Assembly (NCBI GenBank): GCA_002964805.2
Contig: PUDQ02000003.1
Location: forward strand, 3,038,001 to 3,102,000
Length of the DNA stretch: 64,000 bases
Direction of reading: 5' to 3'
DNA from: Trametes villosa
Lineage: Eukaryota > Basidiomycota > Agaricomycetes > Polyporales > Polyporaceae
Part shown: positions 33,548-45,450 of the stretch, piece after piece
Layout: every line of letters begins with the position of its first letter
Numbering within the stretch: the stretch's first letter is position 1
Notes under the pieces: generated by a model
Databases searched by the model: none
The model's input: the letters and a program-made list of their open reading frames with translations, nothing else
Told to the model about the DNA's origin: nothing
Made by a program: the position numbers and the translations under genes

Positions 33548-35222
33548 TCAACTGGGTCTCCGACGATCCTCCTCGTCGAAGAAGACGACAGTGATCGTAA
33601 TATCATCTCTAGGAGATAAAATTAGACATCAGGCTTTCAATGACCAGGGCGGGCAACGTGCGCACCTATACGTCCTCGACCGAGGAGCTCTCATGCTCAA
33701 AAGCGCCGCGGCCAAGTCTGCGTCCGCGCCCCCGAGCGCGTTCCTCAACAGGTGCGTTGCCGCGTTCTCGTCGCCGCTGACAAAGCGCTTCTGCGCGCCC
33801 CATTGGCGGTAGCGCGGCGTCCCGTCCTCCTCCTGCGCCTGCACGGGCAGCTCGGCCGAGTCTAACATGAGCCCGCCGCTTACTGCGCGACTGCGGCTGC
33901 TGCGCATGTCCTTCCATAGCCCGACGAGGCCGACGGCCTCCTCGTTGGTCAGGGCCTCCCACAGACCATCGGAGGCTAGGATGAGGAAGTCGCCCGGGCG
34001 GACCGCGAACGAGGTCACGACGGGCTCGGCAGTCAGATATGGAGGAGTCTTCACATCCGGGAAAGGAGTTCTGCCCAGGTATTCGCGCTTGAGCCGATCT
34101 TGCACTTCAAGAGACCACTTGAGCCGCGCATCGCCGAACGCACGCGACATGCCGTAGCCCATAACCCGCCCGTTGCGTACCGTTGCTTCGCCTGGGTGTT
34201 CGAGCGCAAGGCGCTCCTGCTCTAGTGGGTTCCACCCGTTCTGGTCCGCGGTGAGCGCGTGTACAGAGTAAAGCCCAGTAGGCTCTCCGGAGTCGTCGTA
34301 CTCCTTGCGGCCGAGTACTGCGCGCGAGTCTCCAGTGAGCGCGACGTGGAGAAGTCGGGAATGAGAGTCGTAGAACGCAAGTATGGCGCAAGAGCCAGCA
34401 TATGCAGGAGCAAGGAGTGTGGCGGCAGTATGTTTCGAGCCTGACGCGAAGACAGTCTCCAAAGGGGCGTTGACGATATCGTCGTCGAGTCTGTTGAATG
34501 TTTCCTGCAATGTGCGTTCAACGTCAGACTCCCGGGGCTCAGGAGAAGCCGAGTTGGGGTGCGCATTCGCGAGTCTTGAGTACAGATCGGCGAGCGCCCC
34601 TGTGACAGCAGGAATGAGGTTGTCTGCCAGCCAGATGCTGGTTTCTCGGCCACTGTGGCCGTCATAAAGCCCGAAAAACGACCAATACCCAGCTGGGACT
34701 GGCAAAACGGCTTCTGCATGTGTGTCCTCTACTGGTTCATTGCTAGCCCGTGTCAGCGCGCGCCTTCGATTCCACAGCAAACCTGGCTCACCTGGCAACT
34801 TGGACAACGTCATAGCGAGACACACCAGAGTTTGGAGGGGGGAGGCACGTCCTTTCGTTCTGGCGCAGTTTCCTGTCAACGTAAGACGATAATGCAGGAT
34901 CGCTGCCTTCCTCGGTGGAATGCAATGAAGTCTTCCCTGGTACTGTGTTCTGGTGCGTGGAATCGGCGTCAAGGTGAATGGTGGGATTCGTGACATACAC
35001 GAGGCCAGTCGCAGTCCATAGTCCGACCAGGGCATATCCTGCGAAGACGAGCGCGCGAGGCCGTGTTAGCCCATCTGATGCTCTAGGCTCGAACCGCGAG
35101 GAGGATTGGGGCCGGACAAGAGCTTGGCGAGTCCGCGTAGTGTGAAAGCTTGCGAGCAGCTGAGGATGGCCCAGTTTAGCCCCGGGTAGTGTCCTGCACC
35201 TGGCCACCGAGAACGGGCGCAT
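33548..35222 (-). CDS. PP2C-type protein phosphatase, mitochondrial type, 522 aa
   Basis: Three exons (35222-34792, 34742-33666, 33608-33548) join in phase to 522 residues. The N-terminus MRPFSVARCRTLPGAKLGH is basic and Arg/Ser-rich like a mitochondrial presequence. A single membrane helix follows (ALVFAGYALVGLWTATGLVY). The PP2C core shows the metal-binding motifs FFGLYDGHSG, LTGDSRAVLG, GYGMSRAFGDARLKW, DFLILASDGLWEALTNEEA and the terminal RDDITVTVVFF, with GDENAATHLLRNALG between. The Asp residues of YDGHSG, SDGLWE and RDDIT are the metal ligands. Family knowledge points to a pyruvate dehydrogenase phosphatase-like (Ptc5/Ptc6) enzyme in mitochondria. The substrate is inferred, not shown. 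Confidence 0.92.
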
Positions 35223-35638
35223 ATTTGCGTATTCGGTTTGTTCTCCCAAGCTTCTGGTACGAGAATACTGGTGACAGACGTCAAGGTAGCGCGACGCGTG
35301 TGGATTGTCGTGGTAGCAAAGAGAGGTGCGGTCTTGAAATCGCGGGCGCCTCAGGCTTGCGTCCACGTTCAAACGACTTACTTGCTTTGTTTAGTGTAAC
35401 GCTAAGCTGAGTTCAGGTACTACAAGACGTGTCAGTGAGCTTATAAGCGTGGGTTCTATGCTCATTTGAAGGAAGCGTGTAAGGAGTTAGTTTGTTGATG
35501 CTTCAAGCTGTTCACTTACTTACTCTCCCGGGCCGTCTAACGGGGGGCCATAATGCGCCTGCTCGGATCTCCTGAGGGCATCTAAATCCCGAACGACAAC
35601 AACTGTGCCTGATATACCTAGGCTCTAAGCATACTAAC
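35223..35638. other. Intergenic
   Basis: This holds the PP2C promoter and the 3' flank of the third DHA1 transporter. No gene was seen. Confidence 0.5.
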
Positions 35639-37755
35639 TCAGTTGTTCTCGGCCGTTGAGTACCCCACATCCACCCACGCGCGCATCCGGTCCCCATAAC
35701 GAATTGTGATGACGATGAACCTGCGAATGCGCAGCTACAGTCAGCAGACGATCAGCGGCATGTAGTAGGACAACACCTACAGAAACCCGGTCCACGCAAT
35801 GACGGCGAAGAGAGCGCCCGACGCGGCGACGCCGACAGTATTGATGAGCGGGAGGATGCCTGCGGTGGAGAATGCGACAGAGAACTGGCGTACGGCGCTG
35901 TGCGAGAAGGTTTGTGAACAGGGCACACCGACGAGGAACGGAAGCATGCAGGGGGCGGAGGGAACTCACGAGCTCGCGGCCCACACCTCTGCACTGCGCG
36001 AGTGGAGGATATCCATGTAATACGACGACGAGGGGGTGAGCACCAGATCGACCTGCATATATGCTCATCATTAGTACTGCGTACTCTGCACATGCCGAGA
36101 GGAAAGGAGCGCACCGCGACGCCGTTCGCGAAGAGACAGAGCACGTTGATCGTGATCCCGAGCGCCCCAGGGACGAACTGTGTCGCGAGCCCCGCGATGA
36201 GCACGGAGCCGGGGACGAGCACGAGCGCGCCGAAGAGCGTCGCGCGGAGGCGGTCCTCGGGAACCCATTCGCCACCGCGCCGGGTGCGGCCGTCGATGAC
36301 GGCGCGGTCGGCGTAGTAGCCTGCGATGGGTGCCCCGACTAGAGGTGGATGTATCAGAAAGGGCAAGGACAGGATGAGGATTGAACGTACCGATGTTCCC
36401 AATCCCGGAGGCGAGGAAGAACATCCCGATGATGGCTTCGTTGGTGATGTGATATGCTCGGCCCTGCGGGGAGCCTCAGACGCGCCGTCCTGCCCATAGA
36501 TTCGTGGTAGAAGTAGTCTTACGATGGTGAACGAGAGCGGGATAAGAAGGGCTATGGCAATCCCAGTGTCAGCTTGAGACAAAGGTAATTCATCAGTCAT
36601 CTAGGAGGACTCACCATAGTCCGTTAAGAAAGCCGTCGATCCGGCGATAGTCTCTCATTCATACTCGGCGTAAGTCTCGTACACTGATACCACTCCCAAG
36701 CCCGACTCACAACAAGCAGGATATTCGGACTCCTTAACAACGCCAGGCTCTTGAACGGGTTCAACCACACAAACCTACGCCCCTCCACTCCACCAGCAGC
36801 CGCGCAGAACTTCTCGCGCGCGACCTCCGGGTCGAGTGTCTCGGGGAACCAGAGCACGAAGAGAATGTACGCAACGAGGCCCATGAAAAACAAAGCCCAC
36901 TGCACGACGCGCCAGCTCGCGTAGTGCGTCGCGAGACCACCCGCCACGGGCGCGATCGCCGGCCCAAAGAGGGATGCCTGGCAGTAGCACACATACGTCG
37001 TCAGTACAGCTTACGCAGGAGGAAGAGATGGGCGCGAGGCAGCCGGTACGCACCCCGAAGAAGATGCCCATGGCCTGGCCGCGCTCCTCGAGCTTGTACA
37101 TGTCAGCGATCGAGCCTGCGCCGACGGAGAGCCCGCTGGCGGCGCCGAACGCCTGGACGACGCGCCAGAACATGAGCGACGGCACGTCGTATGCGAGCGC
37201 GACGCCGATCGAGCCGATGCACAGGCATGGCAGGGAGTACAGGAAGATGGGTCTGCGGCCATCTACGCGCGCGGGTCAGTCGCGGTGGTGGAAAAGTGGG
37301 TAGCGGCACATGTACAGGTTCCGGAATATGTCGCCCAGAAAAGGCCGCCTAGAGCCGCGCAAATGATCGATAGCGTTATGGCAAGGCTGTGGGATGGGGT
37401 TCGGTCAGACCAGGCAGGCCAGAGAACCGGTGCATACGTACTTGATGACCGGGCCAGTAGAGTTAAGCTCTCGCGCGATCTCGGGTACAGAAGGCACGAA
37501 AGAGCCGGATGCAAGGACTGTCACAAACTATGGATCAGTGCGCCGATCCCACAGCGGAGAAGTTATGAGATACTTACACGGAAGAAGGCCGACCCATGAG
37601 AGTAGCGCGACATTGAAGCGCTTTTGCGAGGGCGAGAAGCGTTTGTACTGGGCGTCGTGCTTCGACGAGGCTGGGTAGGCCGAACCCGACTCTACCGCGT
37701 CCGCTTGGGCAAGCAGCGGGCTCTCTTCGTGGAGGATCTCTTCTTCTGTGAGCAT
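35639..37755 (-). CDS. MFS transporter, DHA1 type (copy 3 of 3)
   Basis: A multi-exon minus-strand gene starts MLTEEEILHEESPLLAQADA and ends YGDRMRAWVDVGYST plus AENN. Spliced exons hold LASGSFVPSVPEIARELN, VPSLMFWRVVQAFGAASGLS, YKLEERGQAMGIFFG, WFPETLDPEVAREKF, LNPFKSLALLRSPNILL, VPEDRLRATLFGALVLVPG and VDLVLTPSSSYYMDILHS. It is a 12-helix DHA1 proton antiporter of unknown substrate. Nearly all of these blocks agree with copy 1 (7662-9665) more closely than with copy 2. This includes the EESPLLAQA-type N-terminus and a shared first-intron position after GLLP. The two thus descend from a recent duplication that moved one copy about 26 kb. It looks intact. Confidence 0.88.
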
Positions 37756-38311
37756 CGTGGCGAGATCGTAGTTTACACGACGGTGTACGAGATCATCGGA
37801 AGGATAGTCACGCGATGTCCGCACCCAGGAAACGTCATCAAGACGACACGCTCGTTCTGCTGCCCAATCACTCGCTCACACTAGAACAACATGCACGGAC
37901 GGTTGTACTGAATTTCGCTGTTCTTGTAGTGATGTGGGAATGCAGATACAGATGTGATGGCGAATGGCTAAGAGTCCGTTGCTCTACTATATAGTCCATG
38001 GGTATCGAAACAGTCTGTGGTTCCTCCAGATGGGTGCGGGCGGGGCCCGGGAGTGGGAGCTTACTCGCCAAGAGCGAGGTTTACAGCGAATGCGACGGCG
38101 TGGACCGTCAAGAGCATCCTCGCAGCGCGAAGGATGGGTGGGGCAGAGGACGACTCCAACTCGGCGGCGCACGACATGGTGCTGGCGTTCTAGGGGTGCG
38201 AGGAGTGGTCGTGCCGGTCTGGTGGTGGGCAGCGTCGGTGTGTGACCGACACGGGCCGAAGGTGGTGGAGGGAATAGCTCGGACGAGGTCGACGAGCGTA
38301 TGAGACTCCGT
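37756..38311. other. Intergenic with transporter promoter
   Basis: This contains the promoter of DHA1 copy 3 with CTATATAG at 37987-37994. A 38-codon minus-strand frame starting MSCAAELESSSAPPIL with a hydrophobic end (38176 downward) is too short to judge. No other gene was seen. Confidence 0.45.
37987..37994 (-). promoter_or_regulatory. TATA-like box of DHA1 copy 3
   Basis: The palindromic CTATATAG lies about 230 bp before the ATG at 37755 and is the only TATA-like element nearby. Confidence 0.35.
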
Positions 38312-38515
38312 TCACAGCCCGAAGAGCTTCTTCAGGCCGGAGGTCTTCGTCTTCTTGACGGAAGTCTGCCCGTTGGAGAGACGCAGCACCTGGCGTGCGT
38401 CCTCATAGGTGTGGTAGGTGTCGCGCGGCGACTGGGTAGACGAGAAGAGCGCGAATGCGTTGGGAGACGCGGGGCTGGAGTAGGTGTAGGAGGGCGCGGA
38501 GGTGGTGTAAGACAT
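38312..38515 (-). CDS. Small conserved-looking protein, 67 aa
   Basis: A single-exon minus-strand frame encodes 67 residues. The N-terminal half is Ser/Thr/Tyr/Pro-rich (SYTTSAPSYTYSSPASPN). The middle carries a YHTYEDARQVLRLS helix, and the end is a basic run with hydrophobic tail (KKTKTSGLKKLFGL). This layout resembles small Agaricomycete proteins of unknown function with a terminal LKKLLGL-like motif. A TTATATA element (TATATAA on the minus strand, 38654-38660) lies 139 bp upstream of the ATG, as at expressed genes nearby. No signal peptide or membrane helix is seen. It may be a stress or growth-related small protein, but I cannot assign a role. Confidence 0.65.
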   Translation of the reverse strand: MSYTTSAPSYTYSSPASPNAFALFSSTQSPRDTYHTYEDARQVLRLSNGQTSVKKTKTSGLKKLFGL

Positions 38516-39578
38516 CTTTGGCGAGTATGCTCGAGCGGAGAATGCAAGAGAGCGAGGTGTTGTAGAGAGCGGGTGCTGCAGAGGGCTCTGAAGGCTGAGC
38601 AGATGTCGAGGGACTTAGCTGATGATGAGGATGCCATGTTCGCAGAGTCCGCGTTATATACCTGCACCTTCGCAGAGGATTGCGTCTAGCAATCGCGAGG
38701 AGTAGTTACGGATTGCCAATCGAGCGTCCTAAGCGTTCCCAGGAGCCGAGCTTGCCTTTCGAGGCAGGTGTTCGAATTGTGCCAAGCAAGAATCCACAGC
38801 AGCAGCTAGCGACAAGCTTTATCCTAGTTACCAGTCGAGCCGAGAGACAGACTTAGCAAAACAGGCAGGAACAGCAGCGAGCGAGAGAGGGGACAATGAG
38901 CGAGGGGGCGAGACGAGAGAGAGCGCCTGTTCACGTCTGTTTGGCTCACTATGCGGGCCAAACAATGCCACGTGGGGGCGCCTTCCCCCGATGACTTCAT
39001 CACCTCCCGACTTCGCCATCGTCCACTCAGATGGCCTAACCTCCGCCCAAAAATTGGCGTTGAACACTCTAGATCTACTCGCCGACATGCACGCTCGACC
39101 GAGATGCATCATTTTCCAGGACCTCGACAGCCTTTAGGTGTTCGGTGGCAGTGCGTCGGCATTATGCGGCAGGGCCGGCGGACCAAAATAGCGAGCGTTG
39201 ATCACCATGACGTGCCGAGCACTCTCTTCTTCCAACCACGACGACCACAGCGGCCCTCCACCCCGCGCGTGCTCAAAGGCTGCTCGCTGAGCTTAGGCTG
39301 ACAAGATAGCCCTCAGATAGCCTCGGTCCCAGCCATCCCCGGCCACCTTATCGGCCAGGATTTTGGTACGTCTCTTAGAACGTCTTCAGGCCATTTATAT
39401 CACTGCTTTCGACGGGCTTACACTCTTTCATCGTTTCTCCTTAGTCTATAGTCCGCTCACGACGCTCTCTGTTGTACTTCTCTGCTCCTGAAGGCCTCGC
39501 TCTTGCTGTCATTTTGCCGAGCGGATATCGCGGAGATAGACGCTTGCTCTTCCACCGTCCCTCCGAAACGCAAACGAG
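38516..39578. other. Divergent intergenic region
   Basis: This holds promoters for the 67-residue gene (TATATAA at 38654-38660, minus) and for the 14-helix transporter (TTTATAT at 39394-39400, plus). Between them the DNA has only scattered short frames. Confidence 0.5.
39394..39400 (+). promoter_or_regulatory. TATA-like box of the DHA2 transporter
   Basis: TTTATAT lies 179 bp before the ATG at 39579, with a pyrimidine-rich leader following. Confidence 0.35.
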
Positions 39579-42500
39579 ATGACGTCCGCAATGCCTTCCG
39601 AACGCGACCCCCTCCTTGCCTCGGCGGTTTCGCCGAAGCCGCTGGACCATAAGAGATCGGGTCGGGTTGGGCCCATGGAAATTTCAAGGACCACGCGTTA
39701 CGGTATCCTCGCCGGTATCTGGGCTGCGACGTTCCTGTCCGTATGTAGTGGTCTCTCCGTAACCCAGAGATGATTGTGCTCAACGTTGCTCGCACTTCCG
39801 ACCGACTACAGTCTCTAAACAGTGCGTGAGAGCATTTCATTGTTTACGTTCTTCGCTAATATCCTGGAATAGCAACTTTGGTTGCTACTTGTGAGCTTGA
39901 AAAGTGACCGTCGCGCACTGCGTTTACTGAGATCCGCCGTTTTGAGTGCTGCCTTCGATCTCATCTGAGTTCAACAAGGCACATCAGGCCAGTTGGCTCG
40001 GTACCGCGTGCGTGTACACCATCCAGAGACCCTAGGTCGCATACCACGGGATTTCCCTCACATTCATATGACATAGTTACCTGCTGGCGACATGCACCTT
40101 TACCCCGCTTTACGGGAGGTTGTGCAACGTCATGGGCCGCCGAGGTGCGAACCAGGTCGCAGTGTTTTTCGCCGGCCTTGGAACCGCTGCATGCGGGTTT
40201 TCCCCCAACATGGAAATGCTCATTGCTGCAAGATTTGTGAGTATCCCTGTAATCAGACTGTGGGTTACACTGACGAAACTGCGACAGCTGGGAGGCCTTG
40301 GAGGAGGAGGCATTTTCACGACCGCGACGTGAGTGCAGCTGCGGGGCCCTTGCGCGGACCTCCACCTGACATGTCCTGCGTATCAGGATCATTACGAGTG
40401 ATATGTATAGTCTGAGGGTAAGCCCGCTTTCAATCCAAGCAGGTCGTTTGTGCTAAACCACCCTCTCAGAACCGTGGATTGACCCAAGGAGTTGCTGCCG
40501 TCTTCAACAGCGTAAGCCCTCTCGTCACAAGCATCCCCGTATACGCGTCGACGTATTCTCTAGCTCGGAATGGGCCTCGGAGGCCCTCTAGGAGGATTTA
40601 TTGCGGACCGGTCAGCATCCTGTACTCGCCTTGTCGTGGGCTGCTAAGGCTGACGTCCGAACTACAGACTGGGGTGGCGTTGGGCATTCCTGATCCAACT
40701 CCCGCTCTTCGTTGTATCATTCATGCTGACTTCGATCAACCTGCGCTACGTGACGCCGGTAAGTGTCCTTAACAGCGTCCAGACAGAGTGCTCCCGCTCA
40801 CTGGTAATCGCAGGGCCGCAGCAAGAGTACGAGAGAAGTCTTGAAGCGGATCGACTACGCCGGAAGCGCAGCTCTCCTCGTCGCTGTCAGTACCCATAAT
40901 ACGCTATTCGCCCACACATCTAATATGTTCGAACGACCTCAGGTGCTTTCCATCCTCGTATGGCTGAGCATGCGCTTCAGCGAAGAACACCCCGTACGTC
41001 CCCCCTCCCTCGCACACGCACCCCATCCCCGTCCTCAACCCCATTCTCCCTCTCCAGTGGTCATCGCCGACGGTCTACCTCTCCTTCACGTCCGCGATCG
41101 TGTTCGCGCTCGTGTTCGTGTACGTCGAGCTGCGCGTCGCGCCGGAGCCGATCCTCGCGCCCTTCCTCCTGCGCGAGCGCATCCCGGTGCTCGTCGGGGT
41201 CAGCAACTTCCTCGTCGCGACGTGCAACTTCACGGTCATGTACAACTTCCCGACCTGGTTCCAGACCGTCGCGCTCACGAGCGCGAGCGAGGCTGGTGAG
41301 TGCCGCGGCGCCTGGTGCCGATACGAGTTGGGGTGGGATGCTGGGCTGATGGTGTTGGGTGTGTAGGTGCGCATCTGATCCCGAACGGGGTGTCGGTGTC
41401 CTGCGGGTCGCTCTTTGCAGGGTAAGCTTACTGGCAGCGTTCAGCCAGTGCGCAAATCTTACGCGCGCATATATAGATGGATGATGCATCGTACGGGGAG
41501 ATACAAGACGCTTAACCTCATCTTCGGCATCTTCCCCTTCGTCTCCGCCGTGCTCCTCTCCCTCATGCGCGAGGACTCGCCGCCGGTCCAGCAGTGGCTT
41601 AGCATCGTATGTGTCCTTCTATATGAATGTAGAGGGTGTGGTGACTGACGCGCGTGCATAGCTCCCACTGGGTTTCGGCAATGCCGTTGTGTTGCAGACG
41701 ATGCTGAGTGCGTTTGTCGCCCACATCCCGGGCTGGTTATATGCTAATGTGTTTGGCATTCTATAGTCGCGTTGCTCGCGCATATACCCGGTATGTGAAA
41801 ACATGGCGTCTGTGATTGTAGCTCCCGGCTGATGCCCTCGTGAAGCCGATGCCATGGCCGTCGGGACTGGGTTCGGCCAGCTCTTCCGTGGTGTTGGTAT
41901 GTAACGTCGCTTCAGGCATCGTAGGACAACCTCTGATGGTCTCACTCGCACATGCAGGCCAAGTCGGCGGCGTAGCCATCTCCGCTGCGCTCTTCCAGAC
42001 GATTCTCACCTCCGAACTGCGCCAACGCATCCACACGCCCGACGCCGAAAGCGTGCGTTTCCCTTCCTCGGTTCTCCCCGCGTATACACTCACTGACAAC
42101 GCGCCGAATAGATCATCAGCAGGATCCGACGCTCCTCGACGCTCGTGGCGCACCTCCCACCGGACCTGCAGCGAGCGGCGCGTGACTCGTACGCGCGCAG
42201 CCTGCGTGCGGTATTCATTTTCGCCGCTGCTGCGACGCTCCTCGCGTACCTCGTCCGGCTACCCGTACGTCACCACCTCTTCTCGTCCTTAACCCCACAT
42301 TCATTTTGTCTGACGCTATGCTCTCTTGCAGATCCCCGATCAGGTCCTGGACCAGCCGCGCCCGCGTCCGCGTTCAGTCAACGAACTCCCGAACCCGCAC
42401 CCCGCAACCCCTGGCGAGCTCGCAGAAGAGCTCGAAGAGGGCCGGGAAGACGACGGGCGCGACGCAACAGAACTGAGCGACGAGTCCGACTTGGACGTCG

Positions 42501-42682
42501 AGGCGCGCCCCCCGCGCCGCCCCAGCATCACCGGCGCGACCGAAGAGGAAGAAGAGGTGGACGGCGTGGCGCCGATCACGACCGGGCGCAGGCCGAGAAG
42601 GAGGAGACTGTCGACGTACGAGAGCTCGGACGGAGGTATGGACTTGGAGGACGAGGTGATCGGCGGGTCTGCGAGGCGTTGA
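39579..42682 (+). CDS. MFS transporter, DHA2 / vacuolar basic amino acid type
   Basis: A gene of about a dozen exons runs from MTSAMPSERDPLLASAV to an acidic C-terminal tail ending EDEVIGGSARR. Exons in order encode YGILAGIWAATFLS, GRLCNVMGRRGANQVAVFFA (motif A-like), GGLGGGGIFTTATIITSDMY, RNRGLTQGVAAVFN, WRWAFLIQLPLFVVSFML, VLVGVSNFLVATCNFTVMYN, FPTWFQTVALTSASEAGAHL, MAVGTGFGQLFRGVGQVGGV and AISAALFQTIL. This is the 14-helix DHA2 pattern. The nearest functional relatives are fungal vacuolar amino-acid and multidrug MFS carriers. Several exons are under 50 nt, including a roughly 10-nt one after ATFLS (TCTCTAAACA). The acidic tail of about 110 residues is unusual and disordered. Confidence 0.87.
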
Positions 42683-43023
42683 CCCCGAACGTCGGTGGGC
42701 GGATGGGAAAAGGTGGAACAGGGTTGAGGTCGATTAGTTGGTGGCCGAACTCCTGGGCAGAGTTAAAATACGGAACGCTGGACGCTGGGAGTCGGCTCCG
42801 GGTATATCTCCCTTGAGGACGGGCCTGCCTGCCGTTTCGTCCGTGCATGACTGCAATGTACATACATACCCAGTCTCAGTTGGTATCATGTTGCTGCTAT
42901 AGACTGAGGGGTGAAGAATTCTCTCCCTAGTGAATCATTGGAAGAGGTGCGCGACGCGAGTAGTGTACAGGCGATAATCATACAGGCTTGGGCGACGGAA
43001 ACCGATGTCGTACACAAGATATA
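42683..43023. other. Convergent 3' flanks
   Basis: This holds the 3' ends of the DHA2 transporter and the first cyclase gene. No coding signal was seen. Confidence 0.5.
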
Positions 43024-44717
43024 TCAGAAGTAAGCCTAGGGCAGATCATGAGCAGCGGGTTCAAGGCAAACAAACCCGAGCTTTTGTAAAACGCGAGAGT
43101 ACTCACCGCAGCGTTGGGCGGGCTTGCGATACCTCCCAACCTAAATTTCCGCACCTCGCATCAGTAACTCGCTCGAAGATATGGACTCGATGAGTACTCA
43201 CACGTTGAGCGGCCAGGATGAGAAGAAGAACGTGTAGCGACCAGTCTCGGCGCACTGCTTCGAGAGCGCCTCGAGGTCGAAGAACTCGCCAATGGGCATG
43301 CCCCAAAGACTGTAACGGCCCGCGAAAGTCAGCATGGGCGACAGAAGCATCATAGAGCGCAGAAGAGGACGAACCCGAGGATGGTCTGGTGAAGGTGCGG
43401 GGTACCTTTCGGGGGAGGCCAGCGCTGCATGAAACGTGTTTGCGACATGCATGCCTGACGAAGCATCACTCTTGGGCGTACCTCGAGCGCAGGCTGGTCA
43501 GACGCGACCGCCGCAAAGTGGTTGTTCCTGCAGCGCGGAAGATCAGTGCATACGCATCCGTCGATTGCCACGGCAACATACCACAAGAACCGCTTCATGT
43601 CGTCGCTCTGTTCGATCCCCGCGCTGTATTTTCGATCAGCCTGACGCTCCTCTTCGAGGGGACGCTTGCGACTGACAACTTCTCGTCCTTATCCGACAGC
43701 CCGTCGCGCTCCTCCTGCGTACCCGCATAGTACCTTTGGATGAACCCGACACGGAGGAGCAGGATGTCGCCGCGGCGGAACGTGATGCCCTCCTTTTGCG
43801 CGCACGCGATGAGGTCCGCCGCGGGGACCGCATGCGTCGTCATCGGGTCGTACGGGAGCCTGCCGCCGTTCTGCTCGGTATAGAACTTGACCATGTCGAG
43901 CAGCACGCCGCGGCCGCAGATGCCGTGCTGGGCCCAGTCTGACGCGAAGAGAGGGTGAGTGGAGCGAGGGGACATGGACGACGGGGTGCTTACTATGGAT
44001 GCCGAACTTGATGAGCTCGGGGTCGATGTCTGTCGGGTCCGGAATCTTGACATTTCCCGACTGGAAGAAGGTCGCCGGAGTGCTATGGTAGCGTTTAGAT
44101 ATGCACAGCGAGGGTATACGCACGCAGTTACGCTCACCCTTGGTAGAAGAGCCCATGCTTCAACAGCCCGAAGTGCTTCAGGCCGTCCCACTGGCTGCCC
44201 GACTGGGTGTTCTGCAGAGCGCGTTGCGATGAACATGCGGCATACGCCGGAAGGCCGTGTCTCTTACGATGTGCAGGATGTCGTCGTGGACTGCGCCGCG
44301 GTCTGCCTTGAAGATGATTTCATGTTGGGGTGGAATACGACCGAACGCAGGCTACGATAGTGGGTCAGCGCGAACCCTGTAACGCTAGCGCTCTGTACTC
44401 ACTTTGGGAGGAAATTGAATGGGCCTGCAGTGGTCGCGTGTGAAGTCATGCTTATGCACATCAGGGATGCTAGGTCTCACCAGTTCAAGCATACTGCTTT
44501 CCCCGTCCTGTACGATACCGAAGTCAACGTCTGCTCTACCCATGTCAACAGGGACGTACTTGATCTCTTTCGCCGCCTCCTTCACCACCTCATCCGTGAG
44601 GAGGTTAATCGTCCCCAGCTGGTCGTCCTTACCCCACACCTCCCAGGCGCACCCGGAGAAGTCCTTGAACGGCGGTAGCTCATCGTAGGAGGGCAGCTGT
44701 CTCTCGGTCGTCGCCAT
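43024..44717 (-). CDS. Cyclase family enzyme (kynurenine formamidase-like), copy A
   Basis: A multi-exon minus-strand gene starts MATTERQLPSYDELPPFKDF. Its blocks are GCAWEVWGKDDQLGTINLLT, PAFGRIPPQHEIIFKADRGA, QSGSQWDGLKHFGL, NWAQHGICGRGVLLDMVKFY, LPYDPMTTHAVPAADLIACA, ITFRRGDILLLRVGFIQRYY, NNHFAAVASDQPALE, LWGMPIGEFFDLEALSKQC and TFFFSSWPLNV. The last exons carry LGGIASPPNAA and AYF, then stop at 43024. The family (PF04199) includes metal-dependent hydrolases such as kynurenine formamidase; SGSQWDGLKHFG corresponds to the metal-binding SGTHxD region of bacterial members. It is presumably cytosolic. The substrate is unproven. It is tandem with copy B in the same orientation. Confidence 0.88.
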
Positions 44718-45450
44718 CGCTGCAGCGAGGTGGGTACGGGAATGCTGACTTCGTGAGCTCAACTGGCGGGGCGTCGTGCCTGTTAAGTAGGCCAAGGAGT
44801 TCGCTGGGAGGCGCTACCACCACTTCCTATCGCGCTTCCCTCCCCATGTCCCTCTCCACGCGGGCCGGGGTACGTGCGTGACCGTTCGCGGAGCGATCCG
44901 CACAGCCGTCCTTCCAGCACCGTGGGCTGGCGATAATAGTACGTGCCTGTCAGCCTGTGCTTAATTCTCATGCTCGAAACGTTCACGGGACTACCACAAA
45001 TTTGGAGCATACCTAGCAAGAGGGGATATGGCTGCCCCGTGACGCCGTAGTTTCTGCGGTGGAGGTGGGAATGTGCTGCTCAGACGTCGACGTCGATGCG
45101 CGCGTGCAGTCCGACGCCGACGTAAGCCGCGCCGCACCCACACGCGGCTAAGAATACTTACGTCTGGCATACTAGGAATGACCGACAGCAGTGAGTATAA
45201 GTGCCGTGGAATGCCGGCATCTTCGTCCTCGGGGTTCACAGAGCCAATGGCAGCGTAATCGAGTTAGGTTTCATTTGGGAGCAGACACTAAACCTTCCAT
45301 TAGTGCGCGCCCACCAATCGGATCTCGTGCCCTCAGATAGACTCGAGGCGCAGCGGCGTGGGGAACTGGAAGAAACTCGCAGTGGATTCGTGCACCTATT
45401 GTACATTACTTGCTTGGAAAGACGACATGGGAGCCTTAGGGCTATCCGAA
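44718..45450. other. Intergenic between tandem cyclases
   Basis: This holds the promoter of copy A and the 3' flank of copy B. No TATA box was seen near the copy-A start, unlike copy B. Short Arg-rich frames are chance. Confidence 0.5.
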
